From Streptomyces rishiriensis (GTDB taxonomy: Bacteria; Actinomycetota; Actinomycetes; Streptomycetales; Streptomycetaceae): 64,000 bases of DNA. The notes beneath the pieces are model-generated. The model did no database searches. It saw nothing but the letters and a program-made list of their open reading frames with translations, and was not told the DNA's origin. The translations under genes were made by a program, and so were the position numbers. The stretch spans positions 1-64,000 of the forward strand of contig NZ_BEWA01000004.1 of NCBI RefSeq assembly GCF_003112535.1, in the 5' to 3' direction. Position 1 is the stretch's first letter, and every line of letters starts with the position of its first letter. Shown in pieces: positions 8,179 through 17,400 of this stretch.

Positions 8179-8306
8179 TCGTTCTCCCCTCGGTGTCGGC
8201 CCGCCTGCGGCCGAAGTCTGTCCACCGTCGCACGCCGCGGTTGCGGACACATCGGGGAAATCACTGAGTTGTCCCCGCTCCGAGGCCGGGTACGGCGTGA
8301 GGGCGC

Positions 8307-8343
8307 GCCCGGGCAGGGGCGATCGGCCGTCCGCTGCCCGGGC
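8307..8343. terminator. Terminator hairpin of the sugar-binding gene
   Basis: GCCCGGGCA and its complement enclose a 19-base loop, 22 bp past the stop of the ChvE-type gene. Confidence 0.5.
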
Positions 8344-8364
8344 CGCGTGATGGGCGCTCCACCG

Positions 8365-9462
8365 CTACTTGAGCTGCGCGTCCTTGTAGTAACCGCCCGC
8401 GACCAGGACGTACTCGTAGTTGCTCTTGTCGACGCTCGTGGGCTGGAGCAGGTGGGCCGGAACGGCCTTGACGCCGTTCTTGTAGGAGCGCCTGTTGTTC
8501 ACCTTGGGGGTCTTGTCGTTGAGTATGTCGTCGACCATGTCCGCTGCCACCGAGGCGAGTTCACGGACGTCCTTGTAGATGGTCTGCGACTGCTCGCCCT
8601 TGATGATCGACTTCACCGAGGGCAGTTCCGCGTCCTGCCCGGTGATGACCGGCAGCGGCTTGCTGCCGGAGCCGTAGCCGTCCGCCTTCAGCGCCGTCAG
8701 GACGCCGAGGGAGATGCCGTCGTAAGGCGACAGGACCGCGTCCACCTTCCTGGTGCGGTACGACTGCGACAGAACGACGTCCATGCGCCTCTTCGCGGTG
8801 GGACCGTCCCAGCGCAGGGTGGTGACGTTGTCGAGCGCGGTCTGACCGGACCGGACGACCAGCTGCCCGCTGTCTATGTAGGGCTGCAGCAGGTGCATCG
8901 AGCCGTCGAAGAAGAACTGGGTGTTGTTGTCGTCGGGGGATCCGGCGAACAGTTCGATGTTGAACGGGCCCTTGCCCTTCTCCAGGCCGAGCTTGTCGAT
9001 GATGTAGAGGGCCTGGAGCCGGCCGACCTGTTCGTTGTCGAAGGAGACGTAGTAGTCGACGTTCTGGGTGTTGAGGATGAGCCGGTCGTAGGAGATCACC
9101 GGGATCTTCTCCGCGGCGGCCTTCTGGAGGACGCCGTTCAGCGACTTGTTGTCGATGGCGGCGATGATCAGCGCGTCGACGCCGTCCTGGACCAGCTTCT
9201 CGATCTGCGCGACCTGGGTCTTCGGGTTGTCCTCGCCGTAGACCAGCTTGGTGTCGTACCCCTTGGCCTTCAGGTCGTCGACGACGCTCTTCCCGTCGGT
9301 GAGCCAGCGCTGGGAGGCCTGGGTCGGCATGGCGATGCCGATGGTGCCGTGACCGGAGTGGGCCTTGCCGCCGCTCGCCGTGGTCTCTCCGCAGCCGGAC
9401 AGGGTGAGAGCCAGGGAGGCGGCCCCGGCGAGGGTGGCGAGGGCGGCTCTTCGGTTGCGCAT
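8365..9462 (-). CDS. ChvE-type sugar ABC transporter substrate-binding lipoprotein
   Basis: The 365-residue product has a signal peptide with lipobox LSGC (Cys24) and a two-lobe periplasmic-binding fold: GTIGIAMPTQASQRWLTDGK, VDALIIAAIDNKSL, IPVISYDRLILNTQNVDYYV, SFDNEQVGRLQA, VDAVLSPYDGISLG and LPVITGQDAELPSVKSIIKG. These are the signatures of the ChvE/XylF group that captures aldoses (xylose, galactose, arabinose) for an ABC importer. The usual ATP-binding and permease genes are absent on both sides, so it either works with a transporter encoded elsewhere or is an orphan. Its closeness to secreted xylanase genes suggests, without proving, a role in xylan sugar uptake or sensing. Confidence 0.85.
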   Translation of the reverse strand: MRNRRAALATLAGAASLALTLSGCGETTASGGKAHSGHGTIGIAMPTQASQRWLTDGKSVVDDLKAKGYDTKLVYGEDNPKTQVAQIEKLVQDGVDALIIAAIDNKSLNGVLQKAAAEKIPVISYDRLILNTQNVDYYVSFDNEQVGRLQALYIIDKLGLEKGKGPFNIELFAGSPDDNNTQFFFDGSMHLLQPYIDSGQLVVRSGQTALDNVTTLRWDGPTAKRRMDVVLSQSYRTRKVDAVLSPYDGISLGVLTALKADGYGSGSKPLPVITGQDAELPSVKSIIKGEQSQTIYKDVRELASVAADMVDDILNDKTPKVNNRRSYKNGVKAVPAHLLQPTSVDKSNYEYVLVAGGYYKDAQLK

Positions 9463-10276
9463 GGTGATCGTTCCTTGTTCTTCTCGTCGTTGAGAGGAGG
9501 ACGGGGTGCCGGTGGCGGCTGGGGACGGTGGGACGCCCCGGGTGGGGGAGGGTGCGTCGCGGTGGCGGGGCAGCGGGTGGGTCGGACCCGCTGTGCCGCT
9601 GTTCCCGGACGGGGCCGGGGCCCCACCGCTGGGGGGTCCGCGCGCACCGATGGGTGCTGGACGCCCTGGACAGGCCGGACTTCAGGTGGGGAGAGGGGTG
9701 CGCCGCGGCGGATCCGCCCGGCGGGCTCGAAGACGCGCACGGGGCTGCCGAGGTCGTCGGCGGCCGCGGTGTGCTCGTGCTTCACGGGCGGCGGACGAGC
9801 GGGGGGTCGCGCTGGAACGACCGGCGGTCGTGCCGGCCGGCTCTGTGCGCGGTGCGGCGCTCAAGCGCCTCGGGGCCGCGCGGATCGGCGGTCGGCGCGT
9901 CGGTGCGGCCTGGCAGCCGGCTCCCGCCGGCTCTCGTGATCGCGTGGGCGGCGTGCGCCTGTAAGCACGCCGGGGTGCGCCACGGCGCTCCGACCACGCG
10001 TGGGCTGATTCCGTTGGCGCGCAAGGCACTTGCCCTTCAACCGTTCGAAATACCGTCACATGGTCGGCGTGTTGGCGTGACAGTAAGAGGGGTTGCGCAT
10101 GGTGTCAACGGGACGAACGACAACAGTTCGAAGAACGGTTCGACGAACGGTTGCGGGAAGGGTTCCAGGGGCGCTCTCAGGAGCGGCTGCGGAGCTGTCG
10201 CGGGGGCAGTTGCGCAACGGTCGCGAGAGCAGCGGGGCGGGAGCCTCGGCCATGGCCAGACCGAACGGAAAAGCTT
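9463..10276. other. Long intergenic region between the divergent ChvE and xylanase genes
   Basis: No frame in this stretch looks coding. It holds the divergent promoter regions. Between about 10120 and 10160 there are imperfect direct repeats of ACGAACG/GTTCGA words that may be regulator sites. Confidence 0.4.
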
Positions 10277-10419
10277 CGAAACATTCGGAATTCTTGATCC
10301 AGTAATGGGATCTTCCTATCGTGAGCCTTGCTCATCATTGTCGATCGGTTTTCCTTTCCCTCCTCCCTGAACAGCGGAAACGTCCGCGTGAGGAACGGAG
10401 GCCTTCTACGAATGTTTCG
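10277..10419. promoter_or_regulatory. Inverted pair of CGAAACATTCG elements before the xylanase gene
   Basis: CGAAACATTCG occurs at 10277-10287 and its exact reverse complement at 10409-10419, 121-264 bp before the xylanase start. Related words (CGAAATACCG near 10036, CGAAAGTATTG at 10430) lie around them. Streptomyces xylanase promoters carry short CGAAA/TTTCG-type elements for LacI-type control; equating these with that operator is my inference. A TTGACA at 10438 may be the -35 box. Confidence 0.5.
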
Positions 10420-10540
10420 AATTCAATGCCGAAAGTATTGACAGTTGGCAGGGCCATACCAAAACTGTCGGTCAATCCGAGGGGCCGCTTCCGCCTGGCG
10501 GGCGGGATCGGCCTCACGAGGACGAGGAGGAAACACGTAC

Positions 10541-11521
10541 ATGAACGCACCCGCACGTTTCAGGCTGTTCCTCAGCGGCGTCTGCACCACGGTCCTGGTC
10601 GCCCTCGCCGCGTTGACGTCGCCCGGCGTCGCGTACGCCGACACCGTCGTCACCACGAACCAGACCGGCACCAACAACGGTTACTACTACTCGTTCTGGA
10701 CCGACTCGCCCGGCTCGGTGTCCATGAACCTGGGATCCGGGGGCTCCTACGGCACGTCCTGGCGCAACACCGGCAACTTCGTCGCCGGCAAGGGCTGGAG
10801 CAACGGCGGGCGCCGGAGCGTGACGTACTCGGGCTCCTTCAACCCGTCCGGCAACGCCTACCTGTCCCTGTACGGGTGGACGTCGAATCCGCTCGTCGAG
10901 TACTACATCGTCGACAACTGGGGCACCTACCGGCCCACGGGAACGTACAAGGGCACCGTCACCAGCGACGGCGGCACGTACGACATCTACAAGACGACGC
11001 GGTACAACGCCCCGTCAGTCGAGGGCAACCGGACCTTCGACCAGTACTGGAGCGTGCGGCAGTCGAAGCGCACGGGCGGCACCATCACCACCGGAAACCA
11101 CTTCGACGCCTGGGCCCGGGCCGGCATGCCGCTCGGCAGCTTCAACTACTACATGATCCTCGCGACCGAGGGCTACCAGAGCAGCGGCAGCTCCAACATC
11201 ACCCTGGGCGACGCCGGTTCGGGCGGCGGCGGTGGCGGTGGGGGCGGCGGTGGCGGGGCGTGCTCCGCGACGCTCTCCGCGGGTCAGCAGTGGAGCGACC
11301 GGTACAACCTCAACGTCGCCGTCAGCGGATCCAGCAACTGGACCGTCACCATGAACATCCCCTCCCCCGCCAAGGTCCTCTCCACCTGGAACACCGCCGC
11401 CAGTTACCCCAGCGCCCAGGTGCTGACCGCCAAACCCAACGGCAGCGGCAACACCTTCGGCGTCACCGTCCAGCCCAACGGCAACTGGACCTGGCCCACC
11501 GTCTCCTGCAGCGCGAGCTGA
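10541..11521 (+). CDS. xlnB: Secreted GH11 endo-1,4-beta-xylanase with C-terminal CBM2
   Basis: Cleaves internal xylan beta-1,4 bonds outside the cell. The 326-residue product has a signal peptide (residues 1-33, ending near AYA-D), a GH11 jelly roll (about 34-222) and, after a poly-Gly linker (227-240), an 86-residue CBM2 of the short xylan-binding type. The catalytic pair is visible: nucleophile E120 in [10 protein letters not shown] and acid/base E210 in ATEGYQSSG. The catalytic domain closely resembles S. lividans XlnB as I remember it. I chose the ATG at 10541 because GAGGAGG lies 10 bp upstream; the frame is open further upstream but that part is promoter. The next gene is the matching acetyl xylan esterase, 38 bp downstream. 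Confidence 0.95.
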   Translation: MNAPARFRLFLSGVCTTVLVALAALTSPGVAYADTVVTTNQTGTNNGYYYSFWTDSPGSVSMNLGSGGSYGTSWRNTGNFVAGKGWSNGGRRSVTYSGSFNPSGNAYLSLYGWTSNPLVEYYIVDNWGTYRPTGTYKGTVTSDGGTYDIYKTTRYNAPSVEGNRTFDQYWSVRQSKRTGGTITTGNHFDAWARAGMPLGSFNYYMILATEGYQSSGSSNITLGDAGSGGGGGGGGGGGGACSATLSAGQQWSDRYNLNVAVSGSSNWTVTMNIPSPAKVLSTWNTAASYPSAQVLTAKPNGSGNTFGVTVQPNGNWTWPTVSCSAS

Positions 11522-12543
11522 CTCCCACACCCTCGCCTCAGACTGGAGGACCACTCCGTATGAGCATCAGACCACGACACTTCTTACGCGCCCTGGTCAC
11601 CAGGCTGGCCGTCCTCGCGACGGCCGCCGCCTGCGCCCTCACCGTCCAGGCCGCCGCTCCGGCGCAGGCCGCCGCCTGCAACGGATACGTCGGGCTCACC
11701 TTCGACGACGGGCCGTCCGGCTCCACGTCGGCCCTGCTCAACGCCCTCAGGCAGAACGGGCTGCGGGCCACGATGTTCAACGAGGGCCAGTACGCCGCGG
11801 CCCGCCCGGCCCAGGTGCGGGCCCAGGTCGACGCCGGGATGTGGGTCGGCAACCACAGCTACACCCATCCGCACCTGACCCAGCAGAGCCAGTCGCAGAT
11901 CGACTCGGAGATCTCCCGCACCCAGCAGGCGATCGCCGGCGCGGGCGGCGGCACGCCGAAACTGTTCCGGCCGCCGTACGGCGAGACCAACTCCACGGTG
12001 CGCGCCGTCGAGGCCAGGTACGGCCTGACCGAGATCATCTGGGACGTGGACTCGCAGGACTGGAACGGCGCGAGCACCGACGCGATCGTGCAGGCCGCGG
12101 GCCGGCTCACCAACGGCCAGGTCATCCTCATGCACGACTGGCCGGCCAACACGATCGCCGCGATCCCTCGGATCGCACAGGGGCTGGCCGCCCGCGGCCT
12201 GTGCGCCGGGATGATCTCCCCGCAGACCGGCCGCGCCGTCGCCCCCGACGGCGGCGGCGGTGGGGGCGGCGGCGGCGGGGCCTGCTCCGCGACGCTCTCC
12301 GCGGGTCAGCAGTGGAGCGACCGGTACAACCTCAACGTCACCGTCAGCGGATCCAGCAACTGGACCGTCACCATGAACATCCCCTCCCCCGCCAAGGTCC
12401 TCTCCACCTGGAACACCACCGCCAGTTACCCCAGCGCCCAGGTGCTGACCGCCAAACCCAACGGCAGCGGCAACACCTTCGGCGTCACCGTCCAGCCCAA
12501 CGGCAACTGGACCTGGCCCACCGTCTCCTGCAGCGCGAGCTGA
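11261..12543 (+). repeat. Direct repeat encoding the CBM2 of both xylan enzymes
   Basis: The 261-bp segments 11261-11521 and 12283-12543 differ at only two positions by my reading (Ala/Thr codon changes), although the catalytic domains are unrelated. This indicates recent duplication or ongoing gene conversion. Confidence 0.9.
11560..12543 (+). CDS. axeA: Secreted CE4 acetyl xylan esterase with C-terminal CBM2
   Basis: Removes acetyl groups from xylan so that the xylanase can act; exported and metal dependent. In 327 residues: signal peptide (1-38, ending AQA-A), a CE4 polysaccharide-deacetylase domain (about 40-235), poly-Gly linker, CBM2 (about 241-327). CE4 motifs: TFDDGP with D49/D50, HSYTHP with metal ligands H99 and H103, RPPYGE (137-142), WDVDSQDW, and a final LMHDWP. 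TGGAGGA is 9 bp before the ATG. The short spacing to the xylanase gene indicates cotranscription. The CBM is a near copy of that in the xylanase. Confidence 0.95.
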   Translation: MSIRPRHFLRALVTRLAVLATAAACALTVQAAAPAQAAACNGYVGLTFDDGPSGSTSALLNALRQNGLRATMFNEGQYAAARPAQVRAQVDAGMWVGNHSYTHPHLTQQSQSQIDSEISRTQQAIAGAGGGTPKLFRPPYGETNSTVRAVEARYGLTEIIWDVDSQDWNGASTDAIVQAAGRLTNGQVILMHDWPANTIAAIPRIAQGLAARGLCAGMISPQTGRAVAPDGGGGGGGGGGACSATLSAGQQWSDRYNLNVTVSGSSNWTVTMNIPSPAKVLSTWNTTASYPSAQVLTAKPNGSGNTFGVTVQPNGNWTWPTVSCSAS

Positions 12544-12647
12544 CCCGTCCGATCCGCGAGGGCGGGGTGGCGGAGCGGCATCGCACACTCCGCCCCTCCG
12601 TCCGCGGCTCCCGGGCGGTCGGGAACCATGCCGCTCGGCCGGCCCCC

Positions 12648-12779
12648 TCACGTCGTCTGCGGGTGCAGCAGCCGCGCGAGCAGGTCGTCCAGGGTGCCCA
12701 GGCCGGTGAGCCGGCCCTCGTCGTCGCGGACGACGGCGAGGAACGAGCGCGAGCGGGGCCGTGTTCCCGGTGCGGTCAC
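12648..12779 (-). pseudogene. CBS-domain tail fragment
   Basis: The 43 codons from a GTG overlapping the M56 stop (12776-12779) read VTAPGTRPRSRSFLAVVRDD, then EGRLTGLGTLDDLLARLLHP. This looks like the final strand-helix of a CBS domain, as found at the end of CorC/HlyC-type transporters. The rest of such a protein is missing. It is either a relic or a tiny coupled gene; I favour relic. Confidence 0.45.
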
Positions 12780-13708
12780 AGGGGCGTCGCGGCGCGCAGG
12801 ATGACGAGCATGGTCACGGCCGCGTTCGCCGACGACATCGCCGACGCGGCCGTCCCGGCGGCCGCCCCCCAGACCGCCAGGCCCGCGGCCGTGAAGAACG
12901 ACGGTGGGCGCCGCGCCGCCGGGGCGGGCCCGAGCAGGGCCGTCACCCGGCGGGGCACGGGCCCCGGCGCGGCGAAGCCGGCGAGCGTGGCGTGGGGCGC
13001 GCCGTGGGAGACCAGCGCGGCCCTGCCGATCGCCCGCGCCACGGTACGACGGCTGCCGACGGCCCGGGCGGCGTCCTCGTCGGCCCAGCGCTCGGCCGTG
13101 TAGGCGACGGCCGTCCGCAGCGGCCGCAGGAACGGGTTGGCCTGCGCCGCCAGCCGCACGGCGAGCAGGTGACGGTGGTGGCCGGCGGCCAGGTGGGCGC
13201 GTTCGTGGGCGAACAGCGCACGGCGCTCGGCCGCCTGGAGGCGGTCCAGCAGGGCGGTGGTCACGACGATGCGGTCGCGTCGGCCGCCGGGCAGGGCGTA
13301 GGCGTACGGCGTCCCGTCGGGCAGGACCGCGACCTCGGTGAGCGGCAGCCCGGTGAGGGCGCGGTGTGCCAGGCGGCGCACCCTGCGGTGCCGCCACAGC
13401 GTGCGGGCGCAGCCCAGGGCCACCGCCAGCAGTGCGGGGATGGCCGCCTTGCCGGCGAACTCGTCGTAGGGGACGGCCTCGCGCACCTCCGGGTCCGACC
13501 AGCCGTCGGGCAGGGGGTTGCCGGGCAGTTGCGCCGTGCCGACCACCATCAGCAGTCCCAGGCACACCGTGCTGCACACGGCCATCACAGCGGCCACGGC
13601 GGTGAGCAGCCGGGTCGCGGTGCGGGGATGCAGATGGTGTTCGGCGAGCCGGGTGAGGGGCCAGGCCGTGAGCGGGAGCACGAGCGGCAGGAAGACGAAG
13701 AACCCCAT
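12776..13708 (-). CDS. M56-family membrane metallopeptidase (BlaR1/MecR1-like)
   Basis: A 310-residue membrane zinc protease. It has an N-terminal span (FFVFLPLVLPLTAWPL), further spans near residues 35-58 and 85-103, the HExxH zinc motif in LFAHERAHLAAGHH (H168, E169, H172), a downstream ERWADEDAAR segment that would give the third ligand, and a C-terminal span. It lacks the extracellular penicillin-binding sensor of true BlaR1. The paired repressor gene ends 6 bp upstream, so the two form one operon: the protease would cleave the BlaI-type repressor on a signal. No beta-lactamase gene is adjacent. Confidence 0.85.
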   Translation of the reverse strand: MGFFVFLPLVLPLTAWPLTRLAEHHLHPRTATRLLTAVAAVMAVCSTVCLGLLMVVGTAQLPGNPLPDGWSDPEVREAVPYDEFAGKAAIPALLAVALGCARTLWRHRRVRRLAHRALTGLPLTEVAVLPDGTPYAYALPGGRRDRIVVTTALLDRLQAAERRALFAHERAHLAAGHHRHLLAVRLAAQANPFLRPLRTAVAYTAERWADEDAARAVGSRRTVARAIGRAALVSHGAPHATLAGFAAPGPVPRRVTALLGPAPAARRPPSFFTAAGLAVWGAAAGTAASAMSSANAAVTMLVILRAATPL

Positions 13709-13714
13709 GCGGCG

Positions 13715-14248
13715 TCAGTCTTCCCCGTCCGCACCGGGCCGGGGACGAGGCCGCGCACGCCGTTCCGCGGGCGGCCCGGCGGGCGGCGACTGCGGGGGCG
13801 GCCCGGCGGCGGGCGGTGACTGCGCGGGCGGCCCGGCGGGCGTGGAGTTCGGGGGCGGGGAGGGGGCGTCGTCGTGGGGGTGCTGCCCGAGCAGTTCGCG
13901 CAACAGCCGTTCGTCGTCGGGGCCGAGACCGGTGACGAAGCTGGCGAGCACCGCCTCGCGGTCGTGCTCGGCGTCCAGGACCCGGCGCATCCGGTGGGCG
14001 GCCAGGCCCGCCTCGTCCGAGACGGGCAGCCAGGCGAAGGAGCGGCCGCTGCGCTCGCGGGTGACCGCGCCCTTGGCGAGCAGCCGGGTCAGGATGGTGA
14101 TCACCGTGGTGTAGGCGAGGCCGCCGCCCAGGCGTTCCTGCACCCATCCGGCCGTCGCCGGCCCGTCCGCCTCCCGCAGCGCCGACAGGACCGACGCCTC
14201 CAGCTCGCCCTGGGCCCGCCGCGGGGGACGCCGCCGGTGATCCGTCAC
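13715..14248 (-). CDS. BlaI/MecI/CopY-type winged-helix repressor
   Basis: The 177-residue product starts with a winged helix (GELEASVLSALREADGPATA, AYTTVITILTRLLAKGAVTR) as in BlaI. ERSGRSFAWLPV is the wing and a dimerisation helix region follows to about residue 120. An unusual Pro/Gly-rich tail (SPPPNSTPAGPPAQSPP and repeats) of about 50 residues ends the protein. It is the first gene of the operon with the M56 protease and should repress it through the palindrome at 14337-14352. Confidence 0.85.
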   Translation of the reverse strand: MTDHRRRPPRRAQGELEASVLSALREADGPATAGWVQERLGGGLAYTTVITILTRLLAKGAVTRERSGRSFAWLPVSDEAGLAAHRMRRVLDAEHDREAVLASFVTGLGPDDERLLRELLGQHPHDDAPSPPPNSTPAGPPAQSPPAAGPPPQSPPAGPPAERRARPRPRPGADGED

Positions 14249-14336
14249 GCCCAGTCTCCTCTTCGCCGCCGTCCGTTTTCCGGTCGGACATCGTACGGAC
14301 GCCCGCCGTCCGCCGGACCTCTGCCGGGACGCCTTC

Positions 14337-14352
14337 TCTACAGCATTGTAGA
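14337..14352. promoter_or_regulatory. BlaI-type operator
   Basis: TCTACAGCATTGTAGA is a perfect palindrome with 6-bp arms and matches the TACA-N-TGTA pattern of BlaI-family operators. It lies 89 bp upstream of the repressor start, the only such site seen near the pair. Confidence 0.65.
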
Positions 14353-14367
14353 AGCATGGCGGCCGTC

Positions 14368-14442
14368 GGCTCGACGGCGTTGGGCTCCACGGCGTTGGGC
14401 TCCACGGCGTTGGGGTCCACGGCGTTGGGCTCGACGGCGTTC
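14368..14442. repeat. Five-unit 15-bp tandem repeat
   Basis: Five copies of GGCTCCACGGCGTTG with one or two changes each lie between the BlaI operator and the stop of the giant P-loop gene. A plus-strand frame through it would encode GSTAL repeats but has no ribosome site. It is probably a slippage-prone spacer. Confidence 0.8.
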
Positions 14443-14453
14443 GGCGCGCAGGT

Positions 14454-17400
14454 TCAGCCCGCGTCGTCGAACGTCGTCCCCGCCGCGATGGCCGCGATGC
14501 TGCGGCGCAGACGGCGCGTGTCCAGCGACGCCACCGACGTGGCGGACCGCAGATGGGCGTCGAAGACGCCGTGGTGCGGGCGCAGGACGGCGGCGAGGGC
14601 GGGGTGGTAGCCGGCGAACTCCGTGAGGTCGGCGAGGTCCCGGGTGCCGGCGGTCGCGAGCGGCTGCAGGTCGGGGAGGCCGGCGAGGAGGTCGGACAGG
14701 CGGCCGGCGGCGGTGGCTCCCGCGAGGGCGAGGGCGAGGTCGCCGCCGGAGCGGGGCGGATGCGAGATCAGACGCTCGACGGCCTGCGTCTGGTAGCGGG
14801 CGCGCCAGGGGGTGGCCGGGAACCAGTGCAGGGCGCGCGAGACGGCCGGGGCGTCGGCTGGGAGCGGTTTGCGGGCGGGGAGGCCGCCGACGCCCTGCAC
14901 CGGACGGCCGGCCACCGCGAGCGCCTGGCAGGCATGGCCCACCTCGCGCCACATGGCCCGGTCATCGAGGACGATCTCGCGGGCCAGCAGCGTGCCGACC
15001 CGGGCGTTGACCGCCGAGGCGACCGTGCCGCCGTGATGCGGCTGCAACTGGCCCACCAGCCGCAGCAGGAGCACCGCCGACGGCAGGTCGACGCGCTCGA
15101 CGACCCGCTCCCAGCCGACCCGCTCCAGCATGTCGAGCGTGGCCGAGGCCTTGCCCTCGTCGCCGAGGCTGATGAGGAGCGCGGCCAGGCCGACGGTCGG
15201 CTGCAGGTCGGCGACCAGCCCGAGCCGCAGGCGGCGCTCCGCCTTGCCGAGCTCGATCTTGTCCACCAGTTCGACCGCCCAACGGCGTTCCCACAGCGCC
15301 ACGGTGCGCAGGACGTCCCGGATGACGCGCGGGTTGGAGAACGTGGCGATGAGCCGTTTCTTCAGCTCGAACGTCGTCTCGGTCCAGTCGGCGTTGCGGT
15401 GGTGGGCGGGCCCGACCCCGATCCGCGCGAGGTGCAGAGCCGCCATGTACTGCTCCGACGGGTTCTGCAGCAACTGCAGTTCGTCGGTGAAGATCTTCAT
15501 CAGGACGGCGTCGTCCGAGAGCCGCGTGTAGACGGCCCGGCCGAGCTCGGCGACCTGCTCCAGGACCGAGAGCATCCCGGTGGCGGCGAGCGGGTTCTGG
15601 TACATGGCCGAACGCGTCTTCCACACCAGCCGCAGTTCCTCCGCCTCCTGGACGGCGGTGCGCATCGTGCGCTCGCCGTAGGCGGCGAGCAGACGGCGCA
15701 CGAACCCCCGGTCGATGTCGCTGACGATGCTCAGGAACTGGGTGAACTCCTCCCCCGTCCGCACGGTGTCGAGCCGGTCCGTCCACACGTCCGGCCGCCC
15801 GATCAGCCGGCCGGTCGCCCGCAACAGGGCCGCTCCGGAGATGCCGTCGGTGTGCCGCATCGTGCGGGCGACCTCGCGGCAGGCCTCGGCGACGGCGACG
15901 GACGGGGCGTTGGCCAGCCGCTGCGCCAGTTCGCCGACGTGGAACGTCCGGGCGTACCGGAGCGCGGCCGTCGGGTAGAGGGCGCGGGCCAGACGGTGGA
16001 ACTCGGCCTGCGCGTCCGGCGGCGACCACACGCTCATGCCGACCAGCAGATCGTCGACGCCGACCCTCTCGCGCAGATCGTGCAGGAACTCCGGACCGAA
16101 CTCGGGGTCCGCCCCGATCCACAGGGCGAGCCGGGGGCCCCAGACGCGGCGGGAGGTGGTGAGCGCCAGCGCGACGATCTCCACCATCTGCTCCAGGCAC
16201 CGTTCCCGGTAGCCGACCTGCGCCTCCCACAACCCCTTGACCAGGTGGTACTTCACGGACGGGCGGGGGTCCTTGACCAGCCAGCCGAGGACGGTCGCCT
16301 CGCCGAGCCCGTCGCCGAACCGCTGGGCGAAGCTGCGGCCGCTCTGGTGGTACGGACTCTCCACCGCGTGGGTGACGGACAGCAGCATGCCCGCCGCCTT
16401 GGGGTCGTTCTTCGTGGCGTCGGCCAGGCGGGCGACGAGCGACTCGTCGGGGTCGTTGTCCTGCGTCCACACCAGGCCGCGGGTCTCCGCCGACAGCAGC
16501 AGACAGGCGCACCAGGCGTGCAGACCCTGCACGACCCGCAGCAGCTCCACGGTCTCCATCGGGGTGGCGCGACGGACGAGCGCGCGCAGCGCCCCCAGGT
16601 AACGGCCGTTGTCGTGGCGGGTGTCGATGGCCCGCTTGAAGATCTCGTTGCGGTGCATGCCGGATGTGCGCCGCAGTTCGTGCAGGGCGGTGATCACGTC
16701 GCGCGGGCTGCTGGCGTCCAGGGCGGGCTGGAGGAGGTCCCGGTGCTCGTCGATCATCGCGGACCACTCGGTCCGGTCGACGTGCCGGCGCAGCATCATC
16801 CCGGCGAGGATCACCGCGAAGCCGTCCTCGGCCCGGGGCCGGTAGGCGACCAGCTCCTCCGGTCCCGGCTCCTGGTCGACGGGATGGTAGCCGGCGGCGT
16901 CCTCGTAGTGGACCGCGGCGTCGTCCGCCACCCGCCGCCACAGCCGCCGCTGCAGACGCAGGGCGCGCAGCACGAGGAAGTAGTCGGCGGGGCGGGACGG
17001 GTCCAGACCGGTGACGACCTCCGCGACCCGCTTGACGACGATCTCGTCGAGGTCGGCGTTCTGGAACCACTCGATCCGGTCAAGCAGGTGCAGCCGCTCC
17101 TGGGCGGTGCCCTCCCCGCTCGACAGGACGGCGTTCACCTGGGCGCGCAGCCAGGTCACGACGTGTTTCAGGGCGAGCGCGCCGGTGGACATGGCGTGCC
17201 GGATGCCGCGGATCACGGTGACCAGGTCGAACAGGCCCAGGGCCGACGGCTCGTCCTCCAGGCGGTGGGTGAACTCCAGGATGACGTCCTTGACGATGTC
17301 CTCGCTCAGCGAGTTGCCGAGCGCGGACAGACAGCGGGCCAGTTCGGCGGCCTGCGCCCGGCTGAGCCACTCCGCGAAAGCGCCGTGGCGGGTGCGTCTG

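Noticed and set aside
7259..8233. A 324-codon minus-strand frame
   Set aside because: It is a shadow of the membrane protein at 7627-8178 and of the hydrolase relic; composition is Arg/Pro-rich.
9506..10370. Plus-strand frames between the ChvE and xylanase genes
   Set aside because: Text is Arg/Gly-rich without motifs, and the region carries regulatory repeats instead.
12648..14420. A 590-codon minus-strand frame across the BlaI-M56 region
   Set aside because: It overlaps two genes with clear domains in other frames. Only its last 43 codons (CBS-like tail) look meaningful.
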